Shown: positions 11,312 to 21,549 of the stretch, piece after piece
Layout: every line of letters starts with the position of its first letter
Numbering within the stretch: position 1 is the stretch's first letter
Source: Hysterium pulicare CBS 123377
Lineage: Eukaryota; Ascomycota; Dothideomycetes; Hysteriales; Hysteriaceae
DNA length: 64,000 nt
Direction of reading: 5' to 3'
NCBI GenBank assembly: GCA_000467715.1
Contig: AJFK01000728.1
Span: 28,196-92,195, forward strand
Notes under the pieces: model-generated
What the model saw: the letters and a program-made list of their open reading frames with translations, nothing else
Told to the model about the DNA's origin: nothing
Databases searched by the model: none
Translations under genes and position numbers: made by a program

Positions 11312-12525
11312 CTAACTCCCATTCTCAGTCTTGCGCTTCTTGCGGGCGGGCACTGGCTTGAACTCCTCGGCATAGACCTTGAAGAAGTCAACCGGCTCCT
11401 GCGGATGCTGGCCCGTGACGTTGACGAAAGCGGTGGTTGAGATGTAATTGGTCTTGCCCTCGCGCACTAGGCTGTAGTACTCGAGGAGGTAGGCCTTCTC
11501 GGACTCGTCGCTATGGGATTGGGTGTGGAGGACCTTCTTGGCTTCAGCTCTATCGACAGGTTAGCATATGTTCTATCTTGTGCAGGTTCAGAGCTATGTG
11601 CCTTTTCAGTGGCATCATTGGAAGCTACTGAGTAACTTACACGGAAATATCCTCGAACTTCATCTGCACGTCGAGCGCCTGGCTGGCAGCAGTTGCGAGT
11701 TCATCCCCGCTTGCGAGCATAGGACCGGTTATTACCATCAGCTGGCCGCGATGCTTGTCGTCAAATCCATGCTGTCCCTTGCCCGAAAGAACGTGTGCCG
11801 CAAGCAGAGCGACATCCTAGACAGAGATTAGTTTCGCACTACGTGAAGGAATCTGGAGTGGAAGGATTTGGACTCACTCCAAGGGCAACGGGAGCAAACT
11901 TGTGGTCTTGACCAATTGGGGCTGGAATGATGCCGTCGTTCTTAGCCTGGGGTGAGTACAGCAGCAAGTTCTCCGCATAGAAACCGGCCCTTCATATCGA
12001 TTAGCCAAGCCAAACGTAGGATAGCAAGAAGACAGTGTGAGCTGAGAAAACCTACCGAATAACGCAAGGAGAATGACCAGTACTGGTGCTGGTATCACCC
12101 TTCGAAGAGAGAACCAACGTCTCGATATCCACAAACTCCCTTAGGCGCGGCTGCTTATCACGCTCCGCGAGGTCACACCCAGCCGAGCTGATCAACAGCA
12201 CATTCTGAACGCCGGCCTTCTTCGCCGCATTGACGAGCTCAACGCAGATGTCGAACTTCTCTTTGTGTGTTGGCGGAACAAGACAGATGGTATCAGCGCC
12301 CGTTTCTTTGAGCATCTGGACCATCTCGCGCATGCGGCCGGGTTTGTGCGGTACGATTGTCGCGCCTAATTTGCCCAGCTCCTTTGCTTTTGCGACGGTG
12401 GGATGCATGGTCAAGGCGACGACTGAGTCGACTTTGGACTTGAATTTGGCATTTGTGAGGAGGAGTTCGGCGATGAGAAAGCCGGTGTTGCCCTCGGCGG
12501 CGGTCACACAGACTTTGCGCGTCAT
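11312..12525 (-). CDS. NmrA-like NAD(P)-binding protein
   Basis: Four exons on the minus strand: 12525-12056, 11989-11878, 11816-11641 and 11549-11312, giving 331 residues. The N-terminus carries a Rossmann nucleotide-binding motif (VTAAEGNTGFLIAELLL), followed by a second-strand region with P-H-P-T and a segment LKETGADTICLVPP that fits the atypical short-chain dehydrogenase (NmrA/HSCARG) fold. Such proteins bind NAD(P) as redox sensors or act as reductases; the catalytic Tyr-x-x-x-Lys of classical reductases is not obvious. The C-terminus is basic (ARKKRKTENGS). Next to two aromatic-metabolism enzymes it could be a reductase acting on an aromatic aldehyde or quinone, but that is inferred from position only. 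Confidence 0.8.
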
Positions 12526-12910
12526 GGTGTTTCGGAGCGATTGGTCTTGTTGTTTGGTGAGTGTGTGGAGAGGAGTATCGTTTCAACTTCGCGAAGTGAG
12601 GCGGTACGTATGTGACGCGACTCTTGATGACGTCTTTTTCATGACGGGACGATGCCCTTTCCTATTGGCTTCTTCGTCCCCTTTTGGGAAAGAGAATGAC
12701 GTCAGAGCGACATTGTTAACCTGTATGAGAAATAATAATTCAATAAATTATAGTAAGATATAAAATATTACTATATTATTAAAAATTAAAGCGGTATGGG
12801 ATTTGAGGGTGCTGTGCAAATCTAAATATAACTATTGAAAGACTTGCAATGATGCTTCATTTCCGCCCAGCAAGTACCACTCTGCTTGATGATACGCTGC
12901 TTCAGAGAGA
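12526..12910. other. Intergenic, AT-rich towards the NACHT relic
   Basis: Promoter side of the NmrA-like gene followed by a very AT-rich patch (about 12715-12790). The recognisable NACHT sequence begins abruptly at about 12915. Confidence 0.4.
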
Positions 12911-12914
12911 AGAC

Positions 12915-14267
12915 TTCCCGGCTTGATGAATTTGATGGGAGCCCCGAGGAACTCATACAGCTCATCATCGAGATATCAGCAAACCCCAATGTTAAGATTT
13001 GCATAGCCAGTCGTCCATGGCTGTCATTTGAGGACGCGTTCAAAAGCCGACCAAGTCTTCTAATTGAGCGGTGAACCGGTAATGATATCTCCTCATACAT
13101 GTCATCAAAGTTTGACGAAAACTTACTCTATGCACGCCTGAAGAAAACGTACCCTGAACAAGCATCGAGCGTGGTAAGAGACGTAGTTGATAAGGCATCT
13201 GGTGTATTTCTACGGGTGTACTTAGTTGTGGAATCTCTTCTTCAGGGCCTGTCAAATCCTGACCGCATCTCAGATCTGCAGAAGCGTTTAGACGCATTGC
13301 CCGGCGACCTAGAAGCGCTGTTCGACAAATCGTTCAATGGCATTGCGCCGGGTTATTCAGACATGCCTGCGAGATATTCAGGCTTCTGAGGGAACATATT
13401 TCCAGTGTCCGGAACATAAGGGCGCCGCTTTTCCACTCATTGAGCCACCCACCCTGCTAGGACTAGCCTTTGCGGACGATAAAGATTTCAAATCAGGTCT
13501 TGGTGCCAAACATAGAGCTCTCAGTTTAGACGAAGCGACAGCGAGGCGTGTTGAAATGAGATGACGTCTTATCTCACGATGCAAAGGATTTTTGGAAACG
13601 GTAGGTGGTGGAGAACAAGATCTCGATGGTAAGTATCCGGAAGCGTTGAGAACATAGAACGTTGCTGAGTATATTAGGTCCAAGAGTCCAGTATATTCAC
13701 CGTACTGCTAGAGATTTTATAGAATCGAAGCACAGATGGCAGGAAGTACTCAATGTTACAGCTCACGGCTCATTCAATCCCGATGAACGCTGGGCTAATT
13801 CATCTATGTGGACTTTTATAAATCTTCCAGTATTCGCTCCATATTTGCTGATACGAGACCTCCTATTTTCGTGCGTCGAGTATTCACGCAGGCTGCAACT
13901 AAGTGATAATGTTGTACAGGTCATATATCTCAACGAGGTCCTCCAAGCTGGCTTGAAAGCTATTCCTCAACTCGATGATGCAGATCCTTCTTTACACTCT
14001 CTCTTAGAGTTCGCCGTCGGCCTTTGCAATGTTGATTATGCGCACATAAAGCTGGAATCCTCATGCCCAGAGGAACGCAAACGTGCCGTGAAATTTTGCA
14101 AGAGTCCCCCCGGTACGGGCTTTCTTCCTTATCACTTATTAGCAAATCTCCACGGCCCAGTTGATAAGTCGAGGAAAGATATTGAACGACTGTTACGGTA
14201 TTACAATACGCCATCCTCATTGAGAAGATTTCGACCGAAACCGAAGAAGATGATGGCGTTCATATAA
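12915..14267 (+). pseudogene. Decayed NACHT-domain (NLR-like) gene fragment
   Basis: The remnant begins inside the Walker B region (RLDEFDGSPEEL) and continues through IKICIASRPW-type and KASGVFLRVYLVVESLLQGL segments characteristic of fungal NACHT NTPases, so the P-loop and any N-terminal effector domain are missing. Coding is broken by in-frame TGA at 13072-13074, a frame change near 13360 (best homology moves to another frame over 13350-13440), and TGA at 13562-13564 just where EMRRRLISRCKG-like family sequence would continue. A last block (13662-14267), with QYIHRTARDFIES, matches the region after the NACHT domain. Intact members are intracellular receptors in heterokaryon incompatibility or defence. 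This copy cannot make such a protein and is called a relic with good confidence. Confidence 0.75.
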
Positions 14268-15410
14268 CGAACGCCATCAGTGCAGCGTTACAGATTTCAA
14301 AATCAGTCAGCCGAGTCACTCATCCTTGTTTAGAGATGGTGCCTATTCAACTTCAAATCAGTCTCATATACACATCGGCGAAGGCGTAGTGCATGGAGTC
14401 ATAGTTATAAGGTCGCAAGCCTTTCCAGTATATTTCCAAAGGGATCCATCCACAGTGAGAAGCTATGGACAGTGAGTGTATTTTGTAGTCCGCAGTCCGG
14501 ACTATTAAAACGTCTAATTGGGCGGATTAGGACGACTGACTTTGGGTGGACTGGGATGAACGCTTAGTCAAGGTTTTTAATCGGGCTATTAGGCTCCGGA
14601 TAGGGAATTATCTAGCCTAATATTCAATATTCACCATCGTGGTGACAAGCAAATTACTTACCCTACTACATTTTTTTAATCTTTACAGCACCCCAGCAAT
14701 GTGTGCCCATATTTTCTTGGTGCCGCACCATGTTCTAGAAATATTAAAGATTACGGCTAAATTGCCAGGGGAGCAAGCTCGGTAGAGGAAACCTTTAGAA
14801 CAAGAATCTGGGGATATAGGCTAAACAAGGCAGGCTCTAGGCCGCCTGTCCTTGAACCGATCTACACCAAATATACGGGCAGCCACCCAGATTAGATCTT
14901 CTTATCCGAATTAATCTTCGGTATTCATACCTTAATTCCGGTGTAGGCCATCAGGTATTATAGGGCTGCCGAATCATGCCATCAGTTTTATATCATCAAC
15001 GCCAAATCATATGATTAACCAAAGCGTCCCACCAGTAGCATCAAATGTACGGTTATCTGCAACTACCGACACCTCAGGGGGTATAAATTAATCCATTGCT
15101 TAAACCAAATGGGTTCAATTGGCCCCTTAAGACTTTCCCGAGACGCCACATCTACAGTATTGAGTCCCAATCTACGTCTAGCGAATATGTTTAAATGCTT
15201 GAACGCTCACTGGAGGCCAGTATAGGATTACAATCTACACCCGTAGATTCGGCGCAAGACCAAGGCCGTGGGGCAAGATCCAAGAGCCCCACCTGTTTTG
15301 GATTTTCCTTCTACATAATGAAGCGACAGCCTCGAAGCCATAGCGGCTAGGCTCGAGAGCGAGAGGAAACGCTTGAACTTCCAAGACACCCCCGAATCAG
15401 GAAAAGAACA
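14268..15410. other. Intergenic region with decayed reading frames
   Basis: No intact gene. On the minus strand at about 14925-14690 a frame reads DLIWVAARIFGVDRFKDRR and continues past a TAG; upstream in the same frame several TAA codons occur. It looks like a mutated coding remnant, possibly of a mobile element. The remainder is AT-rich. Confidence 0.35.
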
Positions 15411-16199
15411 ATGATCTATTCGTTCTTATTAGTGGGCGCGGGACTCGCCTCCCAAGCCTCAGCGGCATGCACTCGAGCAATGCTCCAGGACGCCACGGCA
15501 GCATACCTCAAAGCACAAGCGGCCGGACAGCCAAGTCTACTCCCTCTGGCCGACACCGTCACCTATCAGGAGAATGACACGCCCATGGATATCAAGAAAG
15601 GTGTTCTGAGCACAGCCGTCACCATCGACTTCAACCGCAGTCTCTACGATACAACTCAGTGCGCCACGTTCACGGAGATATCAGCTGCTTCTAACAAAAT
15701 TCCTTATGTCCTCGACACGCGACTGCTCTTCACCGACGACAAGATCACAGCCATCCAATCCGTCGTCGCGAAAACCGGCGACTGGGCCTTCAACGCCGCA
15801 AACCAACTCTCCTACACCAAGAAGGAGACGTGGGACTCGATCCCGGAAGCCAAGCGGGACAGCCGCACCGTCATAAAGGCCGCCGGCGACGCCTATCTTG
15901 ACAGTTGGGGCGACGGCAACGTCAAGGTGCCCTATGGCACACCCTGCGCCCGGCTCGAGGGCGGCAGTTACACCACGAACTGCAAAATGCCGCAGTTCCC
16001 GCAGCCGTTTAAGATCAGCAATCGCCGCTACATTATTGACGAGGAGTTGGGTGGGGTGGATATCTTTAACGACTTTCCGTTCATCGACAAGAATAAGCCC
16101 AATGGCACGTCCAGTACCAACTTCATGAGGGTCGAGGGAGGGATGCTTCGTTATATCCATGAGGTTACTGTGTGTTCAACCAAGAACTGTGGAAGATAA
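15411..16199 (+). CDS. Secreted DUF8021-like protein, paralogue 1
   Basis: Single-exon gene of 262 residues. A signal peptide is clear (MIYSFLLVGAGLASQASAAC, cleavage near residue 19). The mature part has an N-terminal region with AYLKAQAAGQ and NDTPMDIKKGVLS, a central DSIPEAKRDSRTVIKAAGDAYLD, then PYGTPCARLEGG, NRRYIIDEELGGVDIF and RVEGGMLRYIHEVTVC. These blocks recur in two other genes of the window (19537-20379 and 49357-50202, both minus), so the family is real. I recognise it as the fungal secreted family usually labelled DUF8021. The two AY(L)-type helices suggest an NTF2/SnoaL-like fold, which is inference. The function is unknown; five or six conserved cysteines point to disulfides outside the cell. 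Confidence 0.8.
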   Translation: MIYSFLLVGAGLASQASAACTRAMLQDATAAYLKAQAAGQPSLLPLADTVTYQENDTPMDIKKGVLSTAVTIDFNRSLYDTTQCATFTEISAASNKIPYVLDTRLLFTDDKITAIQSVVAKTGDWAFNAANQLSYTKKETWDSIPEAKRDSRTVIKAAGDAYLDSWGDGNVKVPYGTPCARLEGGSYTTNCKMPQFPQPFKISNRRYIIDEELGGVDIFNDFPFIDKNKPNGTSSTNFMRVEGGMLRYIHEVTVCSTKNCGR

Positions 16200-17356
16200 G
16201 GGTCAGTTGGTGGGAGATGAAGTAAACCTTTCAAGGAGGCACGATAAATTGGTCGTTAAAGGATCGCAGTCGGTCTACGAAGTAGTTTTGCTTGCTGATA
16301 GCTCACTCAATTCCGAACACCCTCTACCACTAATGTCCTAATTTGTTCAAGCAGTGTCGTATTCAGTCCAATGCCTCTTTAGGGCAGTTCTCTAATTGTT
16401 GTTGGAAGTCTTTAACGATAATGGAGGACGAAGCTAAGCGTAATGGTGACTTGAAATCGGACTGGATTGCAGGGTCAAATCCAGTGCAGTGCAGTCCAAT
16501 CCAGTCCAAACCCATCACTGTACAGTTCAAGTCGCGTTCGCTGGCTAAAGGGTTGTTGTAGAGAAGTTCAAGAACAAGAGGGCCCGATTCAATTTCTTGA
16601 CTGTAACATGTCGTTCGTGCTTCTAGCGAACGGACCCATGCCGACGAGCTAGAACGTCATAACTTATAGAAGCTTCCCCATTTGTGTTTGCCGCTGCCGC
16701 TGCTGTTCCGCCTACTACTGTAGGCTCCAATTTCTGGCGGTTTAACGTGAAGTCTAGGCTTTTATGCAAGTATTAGCTATAACTCTTACTTGACTAGACT
16801 GTTAAGGGTAGTTACTGATCTCGATACATCCCTTTTCGCCCGGGACATTATTTCGATCTTTCCTTTGTACTCTTCCCATATTTCGACCAGCTTTTCCCTT
16901 GGCAATCTCAGTCCCGCAGGATTTCTTAATCCTTTCAGATGATCGAAGACATCTTCAAACCAACAGGTTAGCTGAGCAATATTAGAAAATAAGATTAAAA
17001 CAGGGATTTTACTTCAGATCAGAAACAGATGGTATAAAGCACAGTAAAATTAGTTTCTTCAAATAGCCACTTCGACGAAAACTAAAATCAACTAATCATA
17101 CTAGCCTCAAAAAAATTCAGACAGGAAAATAGCCCGAATGCTAGACGGAAGTACAAATTATTCTATGAAGAGGCGATAAAGCCAAGACCGACGTCTTACT
17201 CAATAAGGAAGGGGTATAAAGCATACTCGTAAGAAAAGAATGATGCGATTTGCGATACTTCAACAATGAAGGATATACACGCGGCAGTTTCCATCTACGT
17301 CCAAATAAGCGCTCGCAACAATGAAGAAAGCAAAGAATATTCCGATAGGGAATGGA
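16200..17356. other. Intergenic, no gene recognised
   Basis: Contains a short CCAGT/GCAGT-type simple repeat at 16481-16513. The rest shows no coding signal and becomes AT-rich between about 16960 and 17250. Confidence 0.4.
16481..16513. repeat. CAGTCC/GCAGT simple repeat
   Basis: Imperfect five- to six-base repeats (CCAGTGCAGTGCAGTCC and onward) of about 33 bp in noncoding DNA. Confidence 0.5.
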
Positions 17357-18515
17357 TCATGCGTCCTCTCCTCCACCATGCTTCGTAGCTTCATTCCCAT
17401 TCCCACTCTCATTTCCCTTGCCCTTCGCATCGACAGGTTTCGGATCCGTACTCGCGGGCGACGCATCAGAATCTTTGGGTTCTGAAGACTGCGTTCTCTC
17501 CTCCGCTTTCGCCTTATCGCCGTTCGACGTCGAAGACTCGGCGGCATCCGACTTGTCATCTTTAACATCCTTTGAAGTATCCTTGTTATCCTCATTCGTC
17601 TCCTTAGGCGGCTCTTCTTTCACCGGCTGTTTCGGCGGCGCAGTAGCCGGGCTCTGATCCGGATCGTTCGCCGGGGGATTCGTCGTGACCGGAACCGCCG
17701 AATTAGGCAGATCGCTAGGTATGGGTGCTGGGATGGGAGCAGCGGGGACTGGCAAGGCTCCATTTTTGGACCTCAAGCCAGTGGTAGCGGAGTCGAGAGC
17801 CCCCGCCATGTACATATCCGGGTTATTCATTGTGTTTGTGCGGACGGCGCGGTCGTAGAGGCGGGTTAGACGGGCGACTTCGCTGCGGACGGTTACGGAG
17901 TCGGAGGTATCGATGTCGGAGTAGCCGTGCATGTTTTTGGATATGCCTGTTTGGAGATCTAGATATTAGCGATGAGTACGATTCGGAAATACCAATGGTG
18001 GGTATGAATATCAGGGCAGAAGTCGAAGGAGGGATGAAAAACAACACACCTCTCCACATGATCTCCGAATTCTGTATCTCGTCCACCACCCTCTCCAAGT
18101 CATCCCTATACATCCTCGCTCTCATCGGCTGCCCTCTACTCTTCAGATACGCCACCACCCCCGCGATAATCGTATTCAACACCCCAAATATCGTTATCAG
18201 GATATGACTGCTCTCGCTCGCCCCAAGCGCCGTCAACGCAGCTCCCAGCACCACCTGCGACAACAGCAGCGTATTCGATAAACTGGCCGTGAAGCCATAC
18301 GTGATATTTTGTTTGCGTCGAAGGCGAAGGGCACGGCCGTAGAGGGTTGTGGGGCCGATTTTCGCGATGGAGGAGGAAGGCGGGAGGTTTGAGGGTGGGC
18401 AGCCTGTGAGCTTGCAGAATTGCTGGTGCAGGTCGTCGGAGGCGCCGTCGCTGAAGTCCCAGTAGTTTCGTGAGTGGTGTTGGAGGAGCGGAGAGCGTTC
18501 GGGGGGAGAATCCAT
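17357..18515 (-). CDS. SLATT-type two-transmembrane protein with disordered acidic tail
   Basis: Two exons on the minus strand, 18515-18050 and 17946-17357, with a 103-nt intron; 351 residues from the first ATG (the open frame extends 15 codons upstream, but only from a TTG). A segment YGRALRLRRKQNITYGF precedes two hydrophobic helices (about residues 78-98 and 104-124), followed by AYLKSRGQPMRARMYRDDLE. This matches the fungal SLATT domain (SMODS and SLOG-associating 2TM effector). Downstream of MHGYSDIDTSDSV the C-terminal half is a low-complexity Pro/Ala then Glu/Lys/Ser/Asp-rich tail of about 150 residues, probably disordered. In bacteria SLATT proteins are proposed membrane-perturbing effectors of nucleotide-signalling conflict systems; in fungi their role is undefined. 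No nucleotide-synthesising partner is seen here. Confidence 0.75.
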
Positions 18516-19536
18516 GCGTGGAGTGGAGTATGGTGTGCTGGGATCTGGGATTCGGGACAAAACGCGGGGGTTTCGCGATGGAGGAGTGAGGCTGATTGGA
18601 GATTACAACACCACAAAGGCTGCGAGTGCTGCGACTCTTTGTCTGGTGTATATGAACAGTGGTATGGTCAAGGCGAAGACGTCTTTCCATCGCCAGCTGA
18701 AAGGTTGGCAGGAGGGAGCAGATTGGGAGGAAAAAGAAAGCATGACCAATAGCATCAGAGCCGAGGTTCAGCCCTCCCGTTATGCCACCATCTAGCCATC
18801 GAGACCTTTCTTCCGTGTGCCCAGACAATGGTTTCCAAAGCAGAAGCATTGCTTCCGACAAGTTTCGTGGGTGTCATACTTCATCGTATTTGGAGGAGAG
18901 GTCTGCGCCTACTACCTTCTCTTCTACTGGCTTGCAAAGCTGATCCAACCTCAGTACAAGGTATCAAAGCACGTTGCTATCCTTAAGATAATTCAAAACA
19001 AACTTATAGAATAGGGCCTACCTGTACTTAGGCGGCTTTAGGAGTCCGCAGTACGGCGAATAATGGGCACCTGTTGTGAAGGAGTTCTCTGGAGCCGCTT
19101 TCCTTGGCCTATATTTCAAAGTAGTCTTTATATCTAAAGCTCTCATTTATTGATTGACTTCATTGAATAATGTGACAGCATTTCTTTGATTTTGCGTTGA
19201 GTTCTCATTGGTATTTAGGTTTTTTGGTTTTGGTCCTTTGGCATTGGTTCATTCCCTACTGATTGGGGAGCTTTGCCAAGAAGATTGTATATTTGTTGAT
19301 TTCGCATTTTTCCTTGAAACAAGATAAGGAGGTGTTACCTTCTGCGATTGCTCCGATCTTGGCAACTAAGTTTTCGACATGGAGAACAGCAGTTTGCTAT
19401 AATTTGGTCATGAACGCAACTTTGTAGCCCTTTATCCAAAGTTATGTTTTGGCATTCCTTGTCACTTCTCTCAGCCTCTCGTTCGCCTTTTCAAGATCAA
19501 GTCTATGCTTATCCCAACTCCCCTTCTAAATCATCC
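18516..19536. other. Intergenic with possible repeat remnant
   Basis: No gene recognised. Around 19120-19155 the sequence CTTTATATCTAAAGCTCTCATTTATTG resembles the right end of the dispersed repeat (copies 2 and 3), suggesting a decayed fourth copy. Confidence 0.35.
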
Positions 19537-20379
19537 TCAAAGCCTCATCCTACTTGGCGGAAACGTGCCGTTCAACCCACATCCCGCCTGCACACAAGAC
19601 GAGACCGTATGAATATACCTAATCTTCCCTCCCTCAACCCTAAAAACATGGCTATCCGGCATAGCTGCCTCTCCCTGCGAACGATCCAATTCCGGAAACC
19701 CGAGGAACATATCAACAGCGCCCATCTCCTCATCTACGACATACCTGCGATTGACAACTTTGACCGTAGATGGTAGACCTAGGTTACATGTATTTCCGGT
19801 TCTGTTTTGAGTGCCAGTGTAAGCACCGCCTTCAAGGCGGGCACACGGGATGCCGAAGGGAACGGTGACATTAATGTTGGCGAACCGGTCGAAGTAGGCA
19901 TCTCCTGCTGCTTTGATCGTGGCACGCGTATCGCGTTTGCTCTCTGGGATCGGGTCCCAATTCTCGAGGGAATTCCAGTATTTGTATCCTGTGGCATTGA
20001 ACAGCCAGTCCCCAGCATCCGTCACAATACTCTCAATTGTATGGACTTGGCTCCCATTCGCAGTCAAAAGCATTCGCGTGCCGATAACGTATGGATGCGG
20101 GACGTCGGCGATGATGAGCTCGCTAAATGTGGCGCAGGCCTCTGTGTCGTGGATGCTGCGGTTATGCGATATGGGCATGGGATGGGACAAGACTCCTGTT
20201 CCAATGTTTGCGGTGGCGAAGTTCTCGGTGTAAGTCGCATTGGGAGCGAGGTTGGGAAGACCAGCGGCTCCGATAGCTTGCGCTTTAGTATACTGGAATG
20301 TCCAGTCTTTGAGGGTGTCGCGGTTGCAAGCGGCGGATGCGAGAGTGGCGCTTGCTAGGAGAGTGAGGGAGAGATACAT
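19537..20379 (-). CDS. Secreted DUF8021-like protein, paralogue 2
   Basis: Single exon, 280 residues from ATG 20379. Signal peptide MYLSLTLLASATLASAAC (cleavage near residue 17). It shares with the 15.4 kb gene the blocks GTGVLSHPMPISHNRS, DPIPESKRDTRATIKAAGDAY, PFGIPCARLEGGAYTG, NRRYVVDEEMGAVDMF and FRVEGGKIRYIHTVSSC, in the same order and spacing. Several Asn-x-Ser/Thr sites support passage through the secretory pathway. The C-terminus extends by about 15 residues beyond the last shared cysteine (CGLNGTFPPSRM). It and paralogue 1 are in convergent orientation around the SLATT gene. Function unknown; probably extracellular. Confidence 0.8.
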   Translation of the reverse strand: MYLSLTLLASATLASAACNRDTLKDWTFQYTKAQAIGAAGLPNLAPNATYTENFATANIGTGVLSHPMPISHNRSIHDTEACATFSELIIADVPHPYVIGTRMLLTANGSQVHTIESIVTDAGDWLFNATGYKYWNSLENWDPIPESKRDTRATIKAAGDAYFDRFANINVTVPFGIPCARLEGGAYTGTQNRTGNTCNLGLPSTVKVVNRRYVVDEEMGAVDMFLGFPELDRSQGEAAMPDSHVFRVEGGKIRYIHTVSSCVQAGCGLNGTFPPSRMRL

Positions 20380-21549
20380 GTCGGCGTGTGCTTGGGCGTA
20401 TGTTCTGGTAATGGCTTAGGAGATGGTAGTTGGAGGTGTGTCCTGTTATAAAGTCCGTTTGCGCCATTAATTAGATCTCAATCCCAGGGATGAGGGAAAC
20501 GGCAATGAGGCCTGTACGACAGATGTGAATAAAATCGTATATAAAAATTGAAGGGTTCCTGACCAATTGTATATAAAACCGCATGGGACCCTGGCGAGTT
20601 GCGGATGACCTGCCAGGGTATATTGATAGTGTGGGGCCCCTCGCCACCAGAGATCGACTATCTAATGCGGAGTTAGTAGCTACGATGGCGAAGCTCACGG
20701 CACTCTTCGTAATTGGACGGGGCGTTAATAGAAAAATCCTTACTGACTCCTAGCAAGAATGAAGAAGATGAAGTCGTGTTCTTGGATCGACGAATGGGTC
20801 TATTCAATCCAACCTAGTCAGACTCTAAGGCTGTGCAAGCCAATTCTCGATCTTCTCCTTCGTCTTCGTGTCCATAAGACAGAAGTCCGCGAACCTCATC
20901 TTTCCCTCTCCTTTGACAGCCTTCGGTATCGTCTCCACCTCCATAGCCTTCTTAAACCCTTCAGGTGTTGGAGAAGAAAGAGTGGCTGTATGGTTGATGA
21001 GATGATGTTGGTCACTTCGAGTGTTTTCATAGAATGACTTGTACAGTACAAGTTATTAGATGTTAAAGGTCTCACAGGTATGGCATCGTGATCCAATTGG
21101 GATAGATGCCAGCATCGTACACTTGGGAGGTATCGAACCGGGAGGAGGCTTCCTCAATCTCGACAGGGATCACATTCTAACCAAGGCTAAACCATTTCAG
21201 AAAGTGTAACAAACATCATCGCAAACGCCGGCCTCGTTCCCCTAAGCTTGCTACACTCGAATCAATTTCTCCCAACGGCATACGTGCCATGTTTCGACAC
21301 GTCCTGAAAAGACCGCCACGTGAGAATGCCCTCTGGTTCGGTTTGTGGTCCTTCTAGAAGATAGCAAGATATTAGTATCGCCTTCACTCATTTGTAGAGC
21401 TAATCATGAGGGTGGACGGGCAGCAGTAAGCCTGAATGTGTTCTCACTTGTAGTTTGGTCGGCGTCTCGTAATTCAGTCGCTGGGACGATAGTGTGTACG
21501 AAAAAATAGATGAAGGAGTTGTGGAGGGCAGCTTTGTTTATGCACATGC
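20380..21549. other. Intergenic, contains a possible coding remnant
   Basis: On the minus strand from about 21040 down to the TAG at 20825-20827 an open frame of about 68 codons ends FADFCLMDTKTKEKIENWLAQ. It has the look of a C-terminal exon but no start, and I do not recognise the family. The remainder is noncoding as far as I can see. Confidence 0.25.

Noticed and set aside
15681-16160. 159-residue minus-strand frame
   Set aside because: Antisense shadow of the first DUF8021-like gene.
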